This document shows, one piece after another, positions 9,201 to 17,245 of a DNA stretch of 64,000 nt. The position numbers were made by a program, and so were the translations under genes. The DNA is taken from NCBI RefSeq assembly GCF_001684965.1, contig NZ_MAYG01000001.1, positions 930,001-994,000 on the forward strand, in the 5' to 3' direction. Under the pieces are notes generated by a model. That model searched no databases. It saw nothing but the letters and a program-made list of their open reading frames with translations, and was not told where the DNA came from. The stretch comes from Chryseobacterium arthrosphaerae (GTDB taxonomy: Bacteria; Bacteroidota; Bacteroidia; Flavobacteriales; Weeksellaceae). Position 1 is the stretch's first letter; every line of letters begins with the position of its first letter.

Positions 9201-10346
9201 TGGAGCTGGTCTTCCGGTTTACAGGCTCCGGTAGGGCAATGGTCGCACATCGCATTGGTAAGCAACGGAACGAATGTAAAAATATATGTTAACGGAAAAG
9301 AAAGTGTAAATAATACAGCATTACCGTCTGAAGTTTTCAACCTCTTGTTTTTAGGAAGCTATGGAAGAGGGTATACGAACAGATTTACCCAATTGGAAAT
9401 GGATGAAGTGGCAATCTGGAACAGACCATTATCTATTGATGAAATCAGACAATGGAGACATTTGACAAAAAGTATTGCCGGAGATCCTATTTTAAATGGA
9501 TTGGTGTATTATCTTCAGTTCAATGAATCGGCCGGGAATATTACGGTTAATAAAAACAACTCGGGAACTTTTGCATCCTATCAGGGAACAGGCTATACAA
9601 GATTAACTTCAAATGCTCCTGTTTTTGAAGGAGTAAGTGAAAAAATGAATGTTACGTCTTCTGGTGTAAAAGATTTTACAACTGCCGGAGTTGCTATGGA
9701 GTTTAATTCAGGCACTTATCCGAATGGAGATGTATGGATATCAAGAGGTACGATTAATCCGGATCAATTACCCAATACGGATACTAATTTCGGGTTTTAT
9801 ACGATTATAAACAATTATGGGACAAATCTTACATTCTCACCGCTTGCATCCTTATCATTTTATAAAAATGCAGGATTGGGCAATTATCCGAATGCATCTT
9901 CTTACAGTCTTTTCAAAAGAGGAAGTAATGATTTTGGAAGTACCTGGGGGGCAAGTATCGATAATGCAGATCAGGTTTCCGGTACAGGTCTTAATACAAA
10001 AGTAACCTTTAACACAAATTTAAATGTTAATTCTTTCAGCCAGTTTTTCCTTACCAATTCTTCTTCTTCTTCTGTATTATCCAGAGTTAATTCCGAAGTT
10101 ATGAAAAATCAGTTGCCAAGAATTGTTCCCAACCCTTCTGCTCAGGGTACTCCAATTTTGGTCCGCGTACCAAAAGCCTGGGTAGGCTCACAATTGATTA
10201 TTTATGATATGTCCGGTAAAAAAGTAGCAGAAATATTCAGTTTAAGATCTGAAGAAAACATTATGCTGAACCTTCCTAAGGGAGCATATATCGCATCCTA
10301 TATATCTAAAACCGATACATCTCAGGAAAAATTCATGATTAAATAA
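6285..10346 (+). CDS. T9SS-secreted multidomain protein: BNR propeller, PKD, LamG
   Basis: 1353 aa. A signal peptide (residues 1-20, ending H-A-Q) is followed by an acidic pro-like region. Residues about 120-790 contain many BNR/Asp-box repeats of the type S-x-D-G-G-x-T-W ('RTIDGGTSWT', 'KSTDGGLNWT', 'KTTDAGVTWT', 'KSGDGGATWT'), giving a sialidase/VPS10-like beta-propeller. A PKD domain follows (about 800-890, 'WQWSFPGGTPSTSTLENP'). A LamG/concanavalin-like domain spans about 900-1065, ending 'MDEVAIWNRPLSIDEIRQW'. The tail from about residue 1280 ('IVPNPSAQGTP' to 'EKFMIK') is a type A T9SS sorting domain. Likely a cell-surface or secreted glycan- or protein-binding factor; no sialidase catalytic residues were recognised. 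Confidence 0.9.
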   Translation: MKTTRLLLPALLISAIYHAQTLPAARNETEEDEDIEYELRHKSQPWFSEMKDNADYFKVKASFDKYFGNHRWEKSKPRSIGEDWLRTKLFYLDNQGKVTSEPLLFNQPKVKNIALSSTQTQVGDWTIIGPVNSASTNYSSKYNHGGYVFLTRIDPTNAQKMFVSFVTGGLWRTIDGGTSWTLVDNGFPDSKYNDIDVCIANPQTVYALSNTQLIKSTDGGLNWTATTMTSANYSGKAYDIAVSPSNADIVVVHWGTSLYRTSDGGNTWSAVQTGLPADYQIGDSSTQSESLEWDPNDENSVYFASSSNNNIFKVYKSTNQGVSFTQLNSTTLDTTANGQVIGWVKVFLPTNNTSSFYVAAGSGANAYGHQAAHLYKFNKATGAVENSRINMVPGSGGINSLHHGDIQMDRNDENKIVYGTYGVDQIRISTDNGATFTTPASYTHSDIRSMDFVNGKFVTGTDGEMAASGNLGVTMTTLTNSIGNHELWGFGSAFKSNLVASGNNHGPVMIKESANGFDWYNGTGADQGNTDVNPLDDRYIYSQGYSNYRYFRTGVNTLINEPNFLDLGGIYAYFNSIEFHPNKYYTMITHHAGQYPTGNPNLATWKNSLIKTEDNGNSISIVKTFGNQVFREKISAKNPNVMIVVEGLTNNKLWKTTDAGVTWTDITPNTTVTSGQTNISDIAIGDEDPDKIWITYSGVQSVCKVLKSGDGGATWTNLSSSVLTTSPITKIIFQRGSNGGVYVGNKAGIFYRNNVMQNWVMLGNGLPMCDVRFMFINYNENKLKIGTSRGAFEHDLYEISPPSALISVGNNKIGCPVAEKVQFKDYSVVRNASATWQWSFPGGTPSTSTLENPLVSYAGAANGTYPVTLTVTDQYGTSTQTLNNFIEINNQCGTSQPDTFPGNSIKLTGQTTGDYIKIDNANLNKNSFTFSCWIKPNGIQTDYSGIFMSQDGSNPFGMNFRGGNNTIGFHPGWSWSSGLQAPVGQWSHIALVSNGTNVKIYVNGKESVNNTALPSEVFNLLFLGSYGRGYTNRFTQLEMDEVAIWNRPLSIDEIRQWRHLTKSIAGDPILNGLVYYLQFNESAGNITVNKNNSGTFASYQGTGYTRLTSNAPVFEGVSEKMNVTSSGVKDFTTAGVAMEFNSGTYPNGDVWISRGTINPDQLPNTDTNFGFYTIINNYGTNLTFSPLASLSFYKNAGLGNYPNASSYSLFKRGSNDFGSTWGASIDNADQVSGTGLNTKVTFNTNLNVNSFSQFFLTNSSSSSVLSRVNSEVMKNQLPRIVPNPSAQGTPILVRVPKAWVGSQLIIYDMSGKKVAEIFSLRSEENIMLNLPKGAYIASYISKTDTSQEKFMIK

Positions 10347-10369
10347 ATTTTAAAAATAATATTTGGTTT

Positions 10370-10402
10370 ATAAGGTATGTCAGTTGGCATACCTTATTTT
10401 TT
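10370..10402 (+). terminator. Terminator after the large T9SS gene
   Basis: A perfect 10-bp stem, ATAAGGTATG with CATACCTTAT, has an 8-nt loop and is followed by a T run. Confidence 0.85.
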
Positions 10403-10587
10403 GAGTGGTCCGTTTCTGAAATTTCATGAAGCCCATAAAGATTTCAGGCACTTGTATCCGAAAGGAAGCTCGGGACCTTATGTTTTTGTAACAAAAAATT
10501 AACCCTCTTAACATTAGGTTTTTGATAAGTTAATATTGGATGATTTAGATTTAAAATCCTATTAACAGAGGACGGTTCCGAAAAAAA

Positions 10588-10595
10588 TAGTTTTG
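10588..10595 (+). promoter_or_regulatory. -7 box of the PhoX-type gene
   Basis: TAGTTTTG matches TAnnTTTG and ends 25 bp before the ATG. No recognisable Pho-box was seen. Confidence 0.55.
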
Positions 10596-10620
10596 CAGGG
10601 TCTAATAAATCAAATAAAAA

Positions 10621-12771
10621 ATGAAGAAAAAACTACTAACAGTTGGGGCCCTGGCTTTATTGGCGAGTACGGGAATCCATGCACAGACTTTCCTGTTCAA
10701 TCAGGGGACAGCCTGGAGCTACAAAGACAACAACCAGGCTCAGCCAACCGGCTGGAATGCTAAAACCTATGATGTTTCATCCTGGGCAGTGGGAAATGCA
10801 CCACTGGGATATGGTGATCCGGTAACAACTACGATCAATTCAGGACTTACAACAGCATATTTTGCAAAGGACTTCACGGTAGACCTTTCTGCACTTTCCG
10901 ATAATATGGAGCTTGGAGTGATGAGAGATGACGGGATTGTGGTATATCTGAACGGTGAGGAAGTAGTAAGAGACAACATGCCTGCAGGAGTGATCACTTT
11001 CAATACTTTTTCCAGCACAATCATTGATGGAGCGGCAGAAAATGTATACAATATTTTCTCTATTCCAAAATCAAAATTTGTAAACGGTGTCAACAGGATT
11101 TCTGTTGAATTGCATAACAGAAGTGCAACCAGTTCAGATCTCAGAATTGATGCCTATCTTAAAACAACATCCAATACTACAACGCCTGTAGCCTGTAACG
11201 GAACCCATATCAGCTGCTTTACTTCTATTGTGCCTACCGCACAGACAGACAAGTTGATCATTCCGGCAGAACACAAATACCAGCTTATTTTAAAAGAAGG
11301 TGACAGCTACACAGAAGGCGGAGGTTTGGTAGGAGGGCAGAATGACTTTACGGGATATGTTGCCAAAGCAGGAAGCAGTACCAATGGGTATCTTTCCGTA
11401 AACCATGAAACCAACCCTGGTGGAGTTACCATGGCAGAGATCAACTATAACGGTTTAACCAAGCTTTGGGAACTAACGAAATCAAGAGCAGTAAGCTTCT
11501 CAGATCCGAGTCTTGTACAGACGATCAGAAACTGTTCAGGAGGTGTTACCCCTTGGGGAACTATCGTGACTGCTGAAGAATCTGTTACTTCAAACGATGT
11601 AAATGCTGACGGATACAAAGATTACGGCTGGCTGGTTGAAATAGATCCTGCAACGGCTCAGGTGATCTCTAAAAACCCTAACGGAACCAAAGGTAAGCTT
11701 TGGCAGATGGGAATCATGAACCACGAAAATGTAGTGATCAACAATGCAGGAACTGTAGCTTACTACGGAGAAGACGGTGGAACACACATGGTGTATAAAT
11801 ATGTAATGGATACTCCGAATGACCTTTCTTCAGGAAACCTTTATGTATTAAAACTGGATCAGGGATTAACGGCAGGAGATCCTACAGTTTCAACTGCAAC
11901 GTGGATTCAGGTTCCGAATAAGGAGAAAGCAGATCAGAACAATACGGCGCAACTGGCATTGTCATTAGGAGGAACAAGGTTCAATGGGGTGGAAGATGTG
12001 GATATCAGCCCACTGGATGGTAAAATCTATTTCACAGCAAAAGGATTGGATAAAGTATACCGTTTAAAGGATGACGGAGCAACGGCATCGCAGGTAGAAA
12101 CATTTGTAGGAGGAGCGAACTCTGTATATTCTTTCAATACTGCGCAGGGAATGAAGTCTGAAGCATGGGGGGATGGAAATGATAACCTGACTTTTGATGA
12201 GCTTGGTAACCTTTGGGTGCTTCAGGATGGTGGTAAAAACTATATCTGGGTAATTGCCCCGGACCATACACAGGCTAACCCGAAAGTGAAACTGTTTGCT
12301 TCTATGCCGGCTGGTGCAGAACCTACAGGACTTACATTTACCCCGGATCATAAATTTGGCTTCTTCTCAATCCAGCACCCGGATTCAACAATCTCTACGG
12401 ATGTGGACGCTACAGGAAATACCATCAACTATAAAGGGAAATCGGCAACCATTGTGATTGCACTTAAAAATAACTTGGGAATCGAAGGTTCTTTGGGAAC
12501 AATTGAAAACAAAGCTGCTGAAAATACAGTAACAGTAGCACCGAATCCTACTTCAGGAATGGTGAAAATCAATTCAGCCAAAGGATTGAAAGATATTACA
12601 GTAACAGCTTACAGTTTAGACGGAAAAATCGTTTATACGAAAAAGTTCAACGGTACCAATACCTCTTTGAATCTGGACTTTACCCAGCAGCTGGAAGGTT
12701 CACGTGTTTTGGTTTTGAATATTGAAGCAGAAGGAGGTTTCCAGAAAACGGTAAAACTTTTAAAGAAGTAA
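10621..12771 (+). CDS. T9SS-secreted PhoX-family alkaline phosphatase
   Basis: 716 aa. A signal peptide (residues 1-21, ending G-I-H-A-Q) is followed by a beta-sandwich of about 170 residues ('AYFAKDFTVDLSALSDNMELGVMRDDGIVVYLNGEEV') like those in front of secreted metallophosphatases. The PhoX/DUF839 domain spans about 195-620: 'NHETNPGG', 'NCSGGVTPWGT' with C305, the paired glutamates E319-E320, 'GWLVEIDP' and 'NHENV' with E369 match the metal-site regions of PhoX, a Fe/Ca-dependent phosphomonoesterase. Residues about 635-716 form a type A T9SS sorting domain ('VAPNPTSGMVKI' to 'KTVKLLKK'). Expected role: phosphate release from organic esters outside the cell. The N-terminal sandwich and T9SS export differ from the Tat-exported proteobacterial PhoX. 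Confidence 0.85.
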   Translation: MKKKLLTVGALALLASTGIHAQTFLFNQGTAWSYKDNNQAQPTGWNAKTYDVSSWAVGNAPLGYGDPVTTTINSGLTTAYFAKDFTVDLSALSDNMELGVMRDDGIVVYLNGEEVVRDNMPAGVITFNTFSSTIIDGAAENVYNIFSIPKSKFVNGVNRISVELHNRSATSSDLRIDAYLKTTSNTTTPVACNGTHISCFTSIVPTAQTDKLIIPAEHKYQLILKEGDSYTEGGGLVGGQNDFTGYVAKAGSSTNGYLSVNHETNPGGVTMAEINYNGLTKLWELTKSRAVSFSDPSLVQTIRNCSGGVTPWGTIVTAEESVTSNDVNADGYKDYGWLVEIDPATAQVISKNPNGTKGKLWQMGIMNHENVVINNAGTVAYYGEDGGTHMVYKYVMDTPNDLSSGNLYVLKLDQGLTAGDPTVSTATWIQVPNKEKADQNNTAQLALSLGGTRFNGVEDVDISPLDGKIYFTAKGLDKVYRLKDDGATASQVETFVGGANSVYSFNTAQGMKSEAWGDGNDNLTFDELGNLWVLQDGGKNYIWVIAPDHTQANPKVKLFASMPAGAEPTGLTFTPDHKFGFFSIQHPDSTISTDVDATGNTINYKGKSATIVIALKNNLGIEGSLGTIENKAAENTVTVAPNPTSGMVKINSAKGLKDITVTAYSLDGKIVYTKKFNGTNTSLNLDFTQQLEGSRVLVLNIEAEGGFQKTVKLLKK

Positions 12772-12785
12772 ATCATCAGTAATCA

Positions 12786-12822
12786 GGGATTTCCGGCAGC
12801 AAAGCTGCCGGAAATCCCTTCT
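12786..12822 (+). terminator. Strong terminator hairpin after the PhoX-type gene
   Basis: A perfect 15-bp stem (GGGATTTCCGGCAGC with its complement) closes on an AAA loop. The following T run is interrupted (TTCTGTTT). Confidence 0.8.
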
Positions 12823-12929
12823 GTTTATTAAACCGCCTGCGTCATTAAATCAAATGATATAGCAATCTCAGACACAGCGTAAGATGATGCGGTTGCACAG
12901 CGCGTTTAAAAAACTACAAACATTTTCAT

Positions 12930-13829
12930 ATGAAAAAGCTTTTTTTATTCATCTCCATCCTGGTGCTTTCTCAGGCAAAAGCCCAGATCGATCCGGTAAA
13001 ATATCCCACTTTTACCAATATTGAAGATGCTTTGAACAGTAAAAAAGCTGTTTACAGCGTAAGCTTCAGAGAGAAAGGAATGTTCAACCTTCCTCCACAG
13101 ATCGTAAAGCTGGATTCATTGTTTTTCCTGAATATTATGGCCAATAAGCTTGAAAAAATGGATCAGGAACTGTTTGCATTAAAAGAGCTGGAAATACTGA
13201 ACGTCAACGAAAACAGCATTAAATATATTCCTGATGAAATAGGACAGCTTAAAAAACTGACCACTTTCTCCATGAATCTGAACAGCCTCACCAACATTAA
13301 TCCTAATCTGGCAAAGCTGCAGAATTTAAAGGTTGTTCATTTTGATGCCAATAACCTTAATGTCTTTCCCGAGGCATTGATGAACATTCCTGCGCTGGAA
13401 GAAATTAATCTCCAGGGAAATCAGATCAGCTTTATTGCAGATGGACTTGATAAAATCAAAAATTTAAAATTCCTGAACCTTTCCGATAACCAGATCAATG
13501 ATCTCGGAAACTTATCTTTTCCCAAAAACTTAAAATATCTCGAACTCCAGCAGAATGCGATGGCAAAACTTCCGGAAAATCTGTTCAAGGCTAAAAATCT
13601 TGAGTTTCTGAATGTAAGCGGAAACAATATCACGGAAATATCCCCCGCAATAAAAGGATTGAAAAATGTAGTCAGCATCAATCTGGCCAACAACAATCTG
13701 AAAGATATTCCTGTAGAAATCAGTCAGCTGAAAAATCTGAAAACTCTGATTCTTACAGGAAATCCTATAGAAAAAAATAAAATTGAAAATTTAAAGACCT
13801 TACTGCCGGACACCCGGATCTATTTCTAG
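12930..13829 (+). CDS. Exported leucine-rich-repeat protein
   Basis: 299 aa. A signal peptide (residues 1-18, ending A-K-A-Q) precedes about ten LRR units of about 23 residues with the pattern L-x-x-L-x-L-x-x-N-x-L/I-x-x-I/L-P, for example 'LKELEILNVNENSIKYIPDEI' and 'LKNLKTLILTGNPI'. There is no sorting tail, membrane anchor or lipobox, so it is probably periplasmic or outer-membrane associated. LRR folds serve protein binding; the partner is unknown. It converges with the SUI1 gene, with two bases between the stop codons. Confidence 0.85.
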   Translation: MKKLFLFISILVLSQAKAQIDPVKYPTFTNIEDALNSKKAVYSVSFREKGMFNLPPQIVKLDSLFFLNIMANKLEKMDQELFALKELEILNVNENSIKYIPDEIGQLKKLTTFSMNLNSLTNINPNLAKLQNLKVVHFDANNLNVFPEALMNIPALEEINLQGNQISFIADGLDKIKNLKFLNLSDNQINDLGNLSFPKNLKYLELQQNAMAKLPENLFKAKNLEFLNVSGNNITEISPAIKGLKNVVSINLANNNLKDIPVEISQLKNLKTLILTGNPIEKNKIENLKTLLPDTRIYF

Positions 13830-13831
13830 AT

Positions 13832-14155
13832 CTACCCGCCAACCCGTTTGGTCTTGTATCCCATCTCTTTAAGGATATTCATTATTTTATCACGGTTGTC
13901 TCCTTGAATGATGATCGTTCCATCCTTCTCAGAACCGCCTATGCCTAAGGTGGTTTTTATTTTCTTTGAGATTTTTTTCAGGTCTTCTTCACTGCCTTCC
14001 CAGCCTTCAACAATTGTTACAGGCTTACCGTTTCTCCCTTTTTTCTCAAATTTGCATACCAAAGGCTCTTTCTGCTTGAATGCTTCTTCAGGCATCTCAA
14101 AATCCTGCTCTTCATGATCAGGAAAAAGGTTCTTCAGTTGATCTCGTAAATCCAT
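13832..14155 (-). CDS. SUI1/YciH-type translation factor
   Basis: 107 aa. The C-terminal about 70 residues match the SUI1 (eIF1/YciH) fold: 'GKPVTIVEGWEGSEEDLKKISKKIKTTLGIGGSEKDGTIIIQGD' includes the conserved G-I-G-G-x-x-K-D-G-x-I-x-I-Q-G-D core. YciH proteins influence start-codon fidelity at the ribosome; the bacterial role is not fully settled. The -7 box CAAAATTA (minus-strand TAATTTTG) lies only 4 nt from the start codon. Confidence 0.9.
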   Translation of the reverse strand: MDLRDQLKNLFPDHEEQDFEMPEEAFKQKEPLVCKFEKKGRNGKPVTIVEGWEGSEEDLKKISKKIKTTLGIGGSEKDGTIIIQGDNRDKIMNILKEMGYKTKRVGG

Positions 14156-14159
14156 AAAG

Positions 14160-14167
14160 CAAAATTA
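14160..14167 (-). promoter_or_regulatory. -7 box of the SUI1 gene, near-leaderless
   Basis: The minus-strand sequence TAATTTTG fits TAnnTTTG exactly and ends 4 nt before the ATG at 14155, which would place transcription start on or next to the start codon. Confidence 0.5.
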
Positions 14168-14392
14168 AAAAGATTTGCCGATTAATAAATATATTTTATA
14201 AAATAATGTACTGGCTTTTTCCGGAGATATTGGGTCTGATAACCTTCTGAAGTCATTTGAAATAGAGATATCCGCAGTACACACTGAATGACCACAGAAT
14301 GGATGGTGTTGTATTTCAGTTACTTCCTTATTCCGGCTTACAGTTTACTTTTTTCATATAAGATAAACCTCAGATGGTGTTTAAGTTTTTTA

Positions 14393-14400
14393 TATTTTTG
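14393..14400 (+). promoter_or_regulatory. -7 box of the exported Zn protease gene
   Basis: TATTTTTG fits TAnnTTTG and ends 27 bp before the ATG at 14428. The rest of the 14156-14427 spacer shows nothing else I can identify. Confidence 0.5.
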
Positions 14401-14427
14401 GCTGATATTTAAACTTTAAAAGCTAAT

Positions 14428-15357
14428 ATGAAAACCAATTATTTCCTTGCAGTCCTGCTGTTAACTTTTGGAATCTCCAAAGCCCAGACAGGTTTTTCCA
14501 ACGATCCGTTGAATGCCGTATTTGAAACCAGGGATACCGACCGCTTCTGGAAAGCATTTGACAAGATGGAAACCTCTAAAGAAAACCCGTTTGCAGACTA
14601 CGTAAAAGACGGTTCTCCGGGAGTAAAAGGCTTTACGAAATTCAGAATCATCAATGCCGATTCATTATATTCAAAAGTAAAAAAGAGAAGGGAAGACTAT
14701 TTGAAAAGCCGCAATGTGCTGGCCGGGATAAAGCAAAAGGAAAAAAAGACACGAGCGATCTACAGTGCCCTGAAATACTGGTATCCGGAGGCAAAATTTC
14801 CACCGGTATATTTTGTTTACGGAAGATTCAATTCAGGCGGAACAACCTCTGACGATGGCATTATCATCGGAACTGAAATGCTCAAAAATCTTGACGGCGT
14901 TACCGGACTTATTGCCCATGAGCTGATCCATTTCGAACAGAACGCAGAAGGAAAGAATACCTTACTGAAGCAATGTTTGGTAGAAGGCGGAGCAGATTTT
15001 ATAGGAGAGTTTATCTCCGGAGAACATATCAATCCCGTGCCGTTCCAATATGGGGAATCGCATTCTGACCGGTTGTTTAAAGAATTTGTATCCATTCTGA
15101 AACAGGAAGAGCAGAAAGACTGGCTGTACGGCGTGAGCAAAAAAGATGACCGCCCCAATGACCTGGGATACTGGATAGGTTACAGAATAACCGAAGCTTA
15201 TTTCAATAAACAGGCAGACAAGCAAAAGGCAATTCATGATATCCTGAATATTAAAAATCCATTGCTGTTTCTGAAAGAAAGCGGCTTTCTGGATAGCTAT
15301 ATCAAAGAATATACAAAGAAAAACAATATGAAATTCGACGACTTTTTTAAAGAATAA
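14428..15357 (+). CDS. Exported gluzincin-like Zn protease (DUF2268-like)
   Basis: 309 aa. A signal peptide (residues 1-19, ending S-K-A-Q) is followed by a helical domain. The zinc site is H-E-L-I-H at residues 164-168, with the third ligand probably E186 in 'CLVEGGADFIGE', the H-E-x-x-H/E arrangement of gluzincins. Later motifs 'YWIGYRITEAYF' and a leucine-rich C-terminus resemble DUF2268 predicted proteases. Probably periplasmic. The substrate is unknown. It stands alone, with its own promoter and a long terminator-like repeat after it. Confidence 0.75.
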   Translation: MKTNYFLAVLLLTFGISKAQTGFSNDPLNAVFETRDTDRFWKAFDKMETSKENPFADYVKDGSPGVKGFTKFRIINADSLYSKVKKRREDYLKSRNVLAGIKQKEKKTRAIYSALKYWYPEAKFPPVYFVYGRFNSGGTTSDDGIIIGTEMLKNLDGVTGLIAHELIHFEQNAEGKNTLLKQCLVEGGADFIGEFISGEHINPVPFQYGESHSDRLFKEFVSILKQEEQKDWLYGVSKKDDRPNDLGYWIGYRITEAYFNKQADKQKAIHDILNIKNPLLFLKESGFLDSYIKEYTKKNNMKFDDFFKE

Positions 15358-15379
15358 CCAATAGAAGATAAAATTCCAG

Positions 15380-15454
15380 TCTGCGTCATCATTAAAATCT
15401 GCTAAGGGAAAAACAATAGAGCTTGCAGATCCTTTTGAAGACGCAGATTTTTTA
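15380..15454 (+). terminator. Nested hairpin with T run (repeat-like terminator)
   Basis: The outer arms TCTGCGTC (15380-15387) and GACGCAGA (15440-15447) and the inner arms ATCTGC (15397-15402) and GCAGAT (15425-15430) nest, followed by TTTTTT. It probably ends the protease transcript. The same CTGCGTCAT-TAAATC wording recurs near 12837, suggesting a shared intergenic repeat family. Confidence 0.5.
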
Positions 15455-15526
15455 TGCCTTTTCATAAAGAAACCGGAGGCAAATAAAATTCAGGAGTCCA
15501 AATTCTTCTATTCATCGGAAATTCGG

Positions 15527-15534
15527 TAAATTTG
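15527..15534 (+). promoter_or_regulatory. -7 box of gpmI
   Basis: TAAATTTG fits TAnnTTTG, 20 bp before the ATG at 15555. Confidence 0.6.
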
Positions 15535-15554
15535 TATAACAAAAGTTTTACAAA

Positions 15555-17096
15555 ATGTCGAAAAAAGCAATACTGGCAATTCTTGACGGATGGGGATTGG
15601 GAACAAACCCGGACGTTTCCGCAATAGATAAAGCAAATACACCATTTATAGACAGCTGTTACCAGAAATTTCCCCATACAACCCTTGAAGCAAGTGGTCT
15701 TGCCGTAGGTCTTCCTGCAGGTCAGATGGGAAATTCTGAAGTAGGGCATATGAACCTTGGAGCCGGAAGAGTAGTGTACCAGAACCTGGTAAAACTGAAT
15801 ATGGCAGTGGAGAACGGAACATTAGGACAGGAAAAGGTCATCCAGGATGCATTTGAATATGCTAAAAAAGAAAACAAAAAAGTACACTTCATCGGTTTGG
15901 TTTCCAATGGAGGGGTGCATTCACATATCAATCACTTAAAAGGGCTACTGACTGCTGCAAAAGATTCCGGTCTGAATGAAAATGTCTTCGTTCACGCCTT
16001 TACAGACGGAAGAGATTGCGATCCGCATTCAGGACTTGGATTCATTGATGAGCTTCAGAAACATATGGAGGCTACCATCGGAAAGCTGGCAACCGTTGTA
16101 GGAAGATATTATGCGATGGACAGAGATAAAAGATGGGAACGTGTAAAGCTTGCATATGATGCCCTTGTAGAAGGAATAGGAGAGCAGACTACCGATGCTT
16201 TGGCAGCGATCCGTGCTTCTTACGATAATAATGTAACCGATGAGTTCCTGAAACCGATCATTTTAGTGAATACAACCGCAACAGGGAACGTGGTGCCGGT
16301 TGCAAAGATCATTGATAATGATGTGGTGATCTGTTTCAATTTCCGTACAGACAGAGGTAGAGAAATTACAGAAGTACTTTCACAGAAAGATTTCCCTGAA
16401 TATGGTATGAAGAAACTGAACCTTTATTATATTACGCTGACGAATTATGATAAGACATTCCAGAATGTTCAGGTTGTCTTTGATGAAAATGTACTGACGG
16501 AAACAATGGGGGAAGTTCTTGAGAAAAACGGGAAAACCCAGATCAGAATTGCAGAGACAGAAAAATACCCTCACGTTACCTTCTTCTTTTCAGGAGGAAG
16601 AGAACTGGAGTTTAACGGGGAAAGAAGACTGTTATGTCCAAGCCCGAAAGATGTTCCTACCTACGATTTAAAACCGGAAATGTCTGCTTATGATATTACC
16701 AATGCTATTGTTCCGGAACTGGAGCAGGGAACAGCTGATTTTGTCTGCCTGAACTTTGCCAATACAGATATGGTAGGCCATACCGGTGTTTTTGAAGCTG
16801 CTGTAAAAGCTGCCGAAACCGTAGATAAGTGCATTGAAAAAGTGGCAACAGCCGCTTACGAAAACGGATATGCAGTCTTCATTCTTGCAGACCATGGAAA
16901 TTCAGACGTCATGATCAATGCAGACGGAACACCCAATACCCAACACTCTACTAATCTGGTACCTTTCATCGTAATGGATAAAGACCATGAATGGACGCTA
17001 AAGCCAGGAAAACTGGGCGATGTAGCCCCTACCATACTGAAAGTAATGGGGGTAGAAAGACCAAATGCTATGACAGGAGATATTTTAGTGAGCTAA
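15555..17096 (+). CDS. gpmI: 2,3-bisphosphoglycerate-independent phosphoglycerate mutase
   Basis: 513 aa, the standard length for iPGM. The alkaline-phosphatase-like core shows 'ILDGWGLG' at residues 9-16 (first metal Asp D11), 'MGNSEVGHMNLGAGR' with the phospho-acceptor Ser at 61, 'FTDGRDCDPHSG', 'YYAMDRDKRWERV' and the second metal motif 'LADHGNSDVM'. It interconverts 3- and 2-phosphoglycerate in glycolysis and gluconeogenesis with two Mn/Zn ions in the cytosol. Single gene with its own promoter and a strong terminator. Confidence 0.97.
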   Translation: MSKKAILAILDGWGLGTNPDVSAIDKANTPFIDSCYQKFPHTTLEASGLAVGLPAGQMGNSEVGHMNLGAGRVVYQNLVKLNMAVENGTLGQEKVIQDAFEYAKKENKKVHFIGLVSNGGVHSHINHLKGLLTAAKDSGLNENVFVHAFTDGRDCDPHSGLGFIDELQKHMEATIGKLATVVGRYYAMDRDKRWERVKLAYDALVEGIGEQTTDALAAIRASYDNNVTDEFLKPIILVNTTATGNVVPVAKIIDNDVVICFNFRTDRGREITEVLSQKDFPEYGMKKLNLYYITLTNYDKTFQNVQVVFDENVLTETMGEVLEKNGKTQIRIAETEKYPHVTFFFSGGRELEFNGERRLLCPSPKDVPTYDLKPEMSAYDITNAIVPELEQGTADFVCLNFANTDMVGHTGVFEAAVKAAETVDKCIEKVATAAYENGYAVFILADHGNSDVMINADGTPNTQHSTNLVPFIVMDKDHEWTLKPGKLGDVAPTILKVMGVERPNAMTGDILVS

Positions 17097-17113
17097 AATT
17101 CGATAATAATGTT

Positions 17114-17151
17114 AAAAAAATGCCGTTATATTGATATATCGGCATTTTTTT
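17114..17151 (+). terminator. gpmI terminator
   Basis: AAAAAAATGCCG pairs with CGGCATTTTTTT, and the inner TATAT-TG-ATATA extends the stem past one T-T mismatch. Followed by a T run. Confidence 0.85.
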
Positions 17152-17167
17152 ATGATTTATGTCAGAT

Positions 17168-17188
17168 AAAGTATGACTTGCATACTTT
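17168..17188. promoter_or_regulatory. Perfect inverted repeat upstream of the desaturase promoter
   Basis: AAAGTATG, five bases, then CATACTTT. It lies 27 bp upstream of the desaturase -7 box, a position suited to an operator or activator site. It could instead be a second weak terminator for gpmI, but no T run follows. Confidence 0.45.
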
Positions 17189-17215
17189 ATTATGCGCTAA
17201 ATAATAAATAAATCA

Positions 17216-17223
17216 TATCTTTG
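17216..17223 (+). promoter_or_regulatory. -7 box of the acyl-ACP desaturase gene
   Basis: TATCTTTG fits TAnnTTTG, 22 bp before the ATG at 17246. Confidence 0.6.
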
Positions 17224-17245
17224 TTAATTAAAACTGAATATAAAA

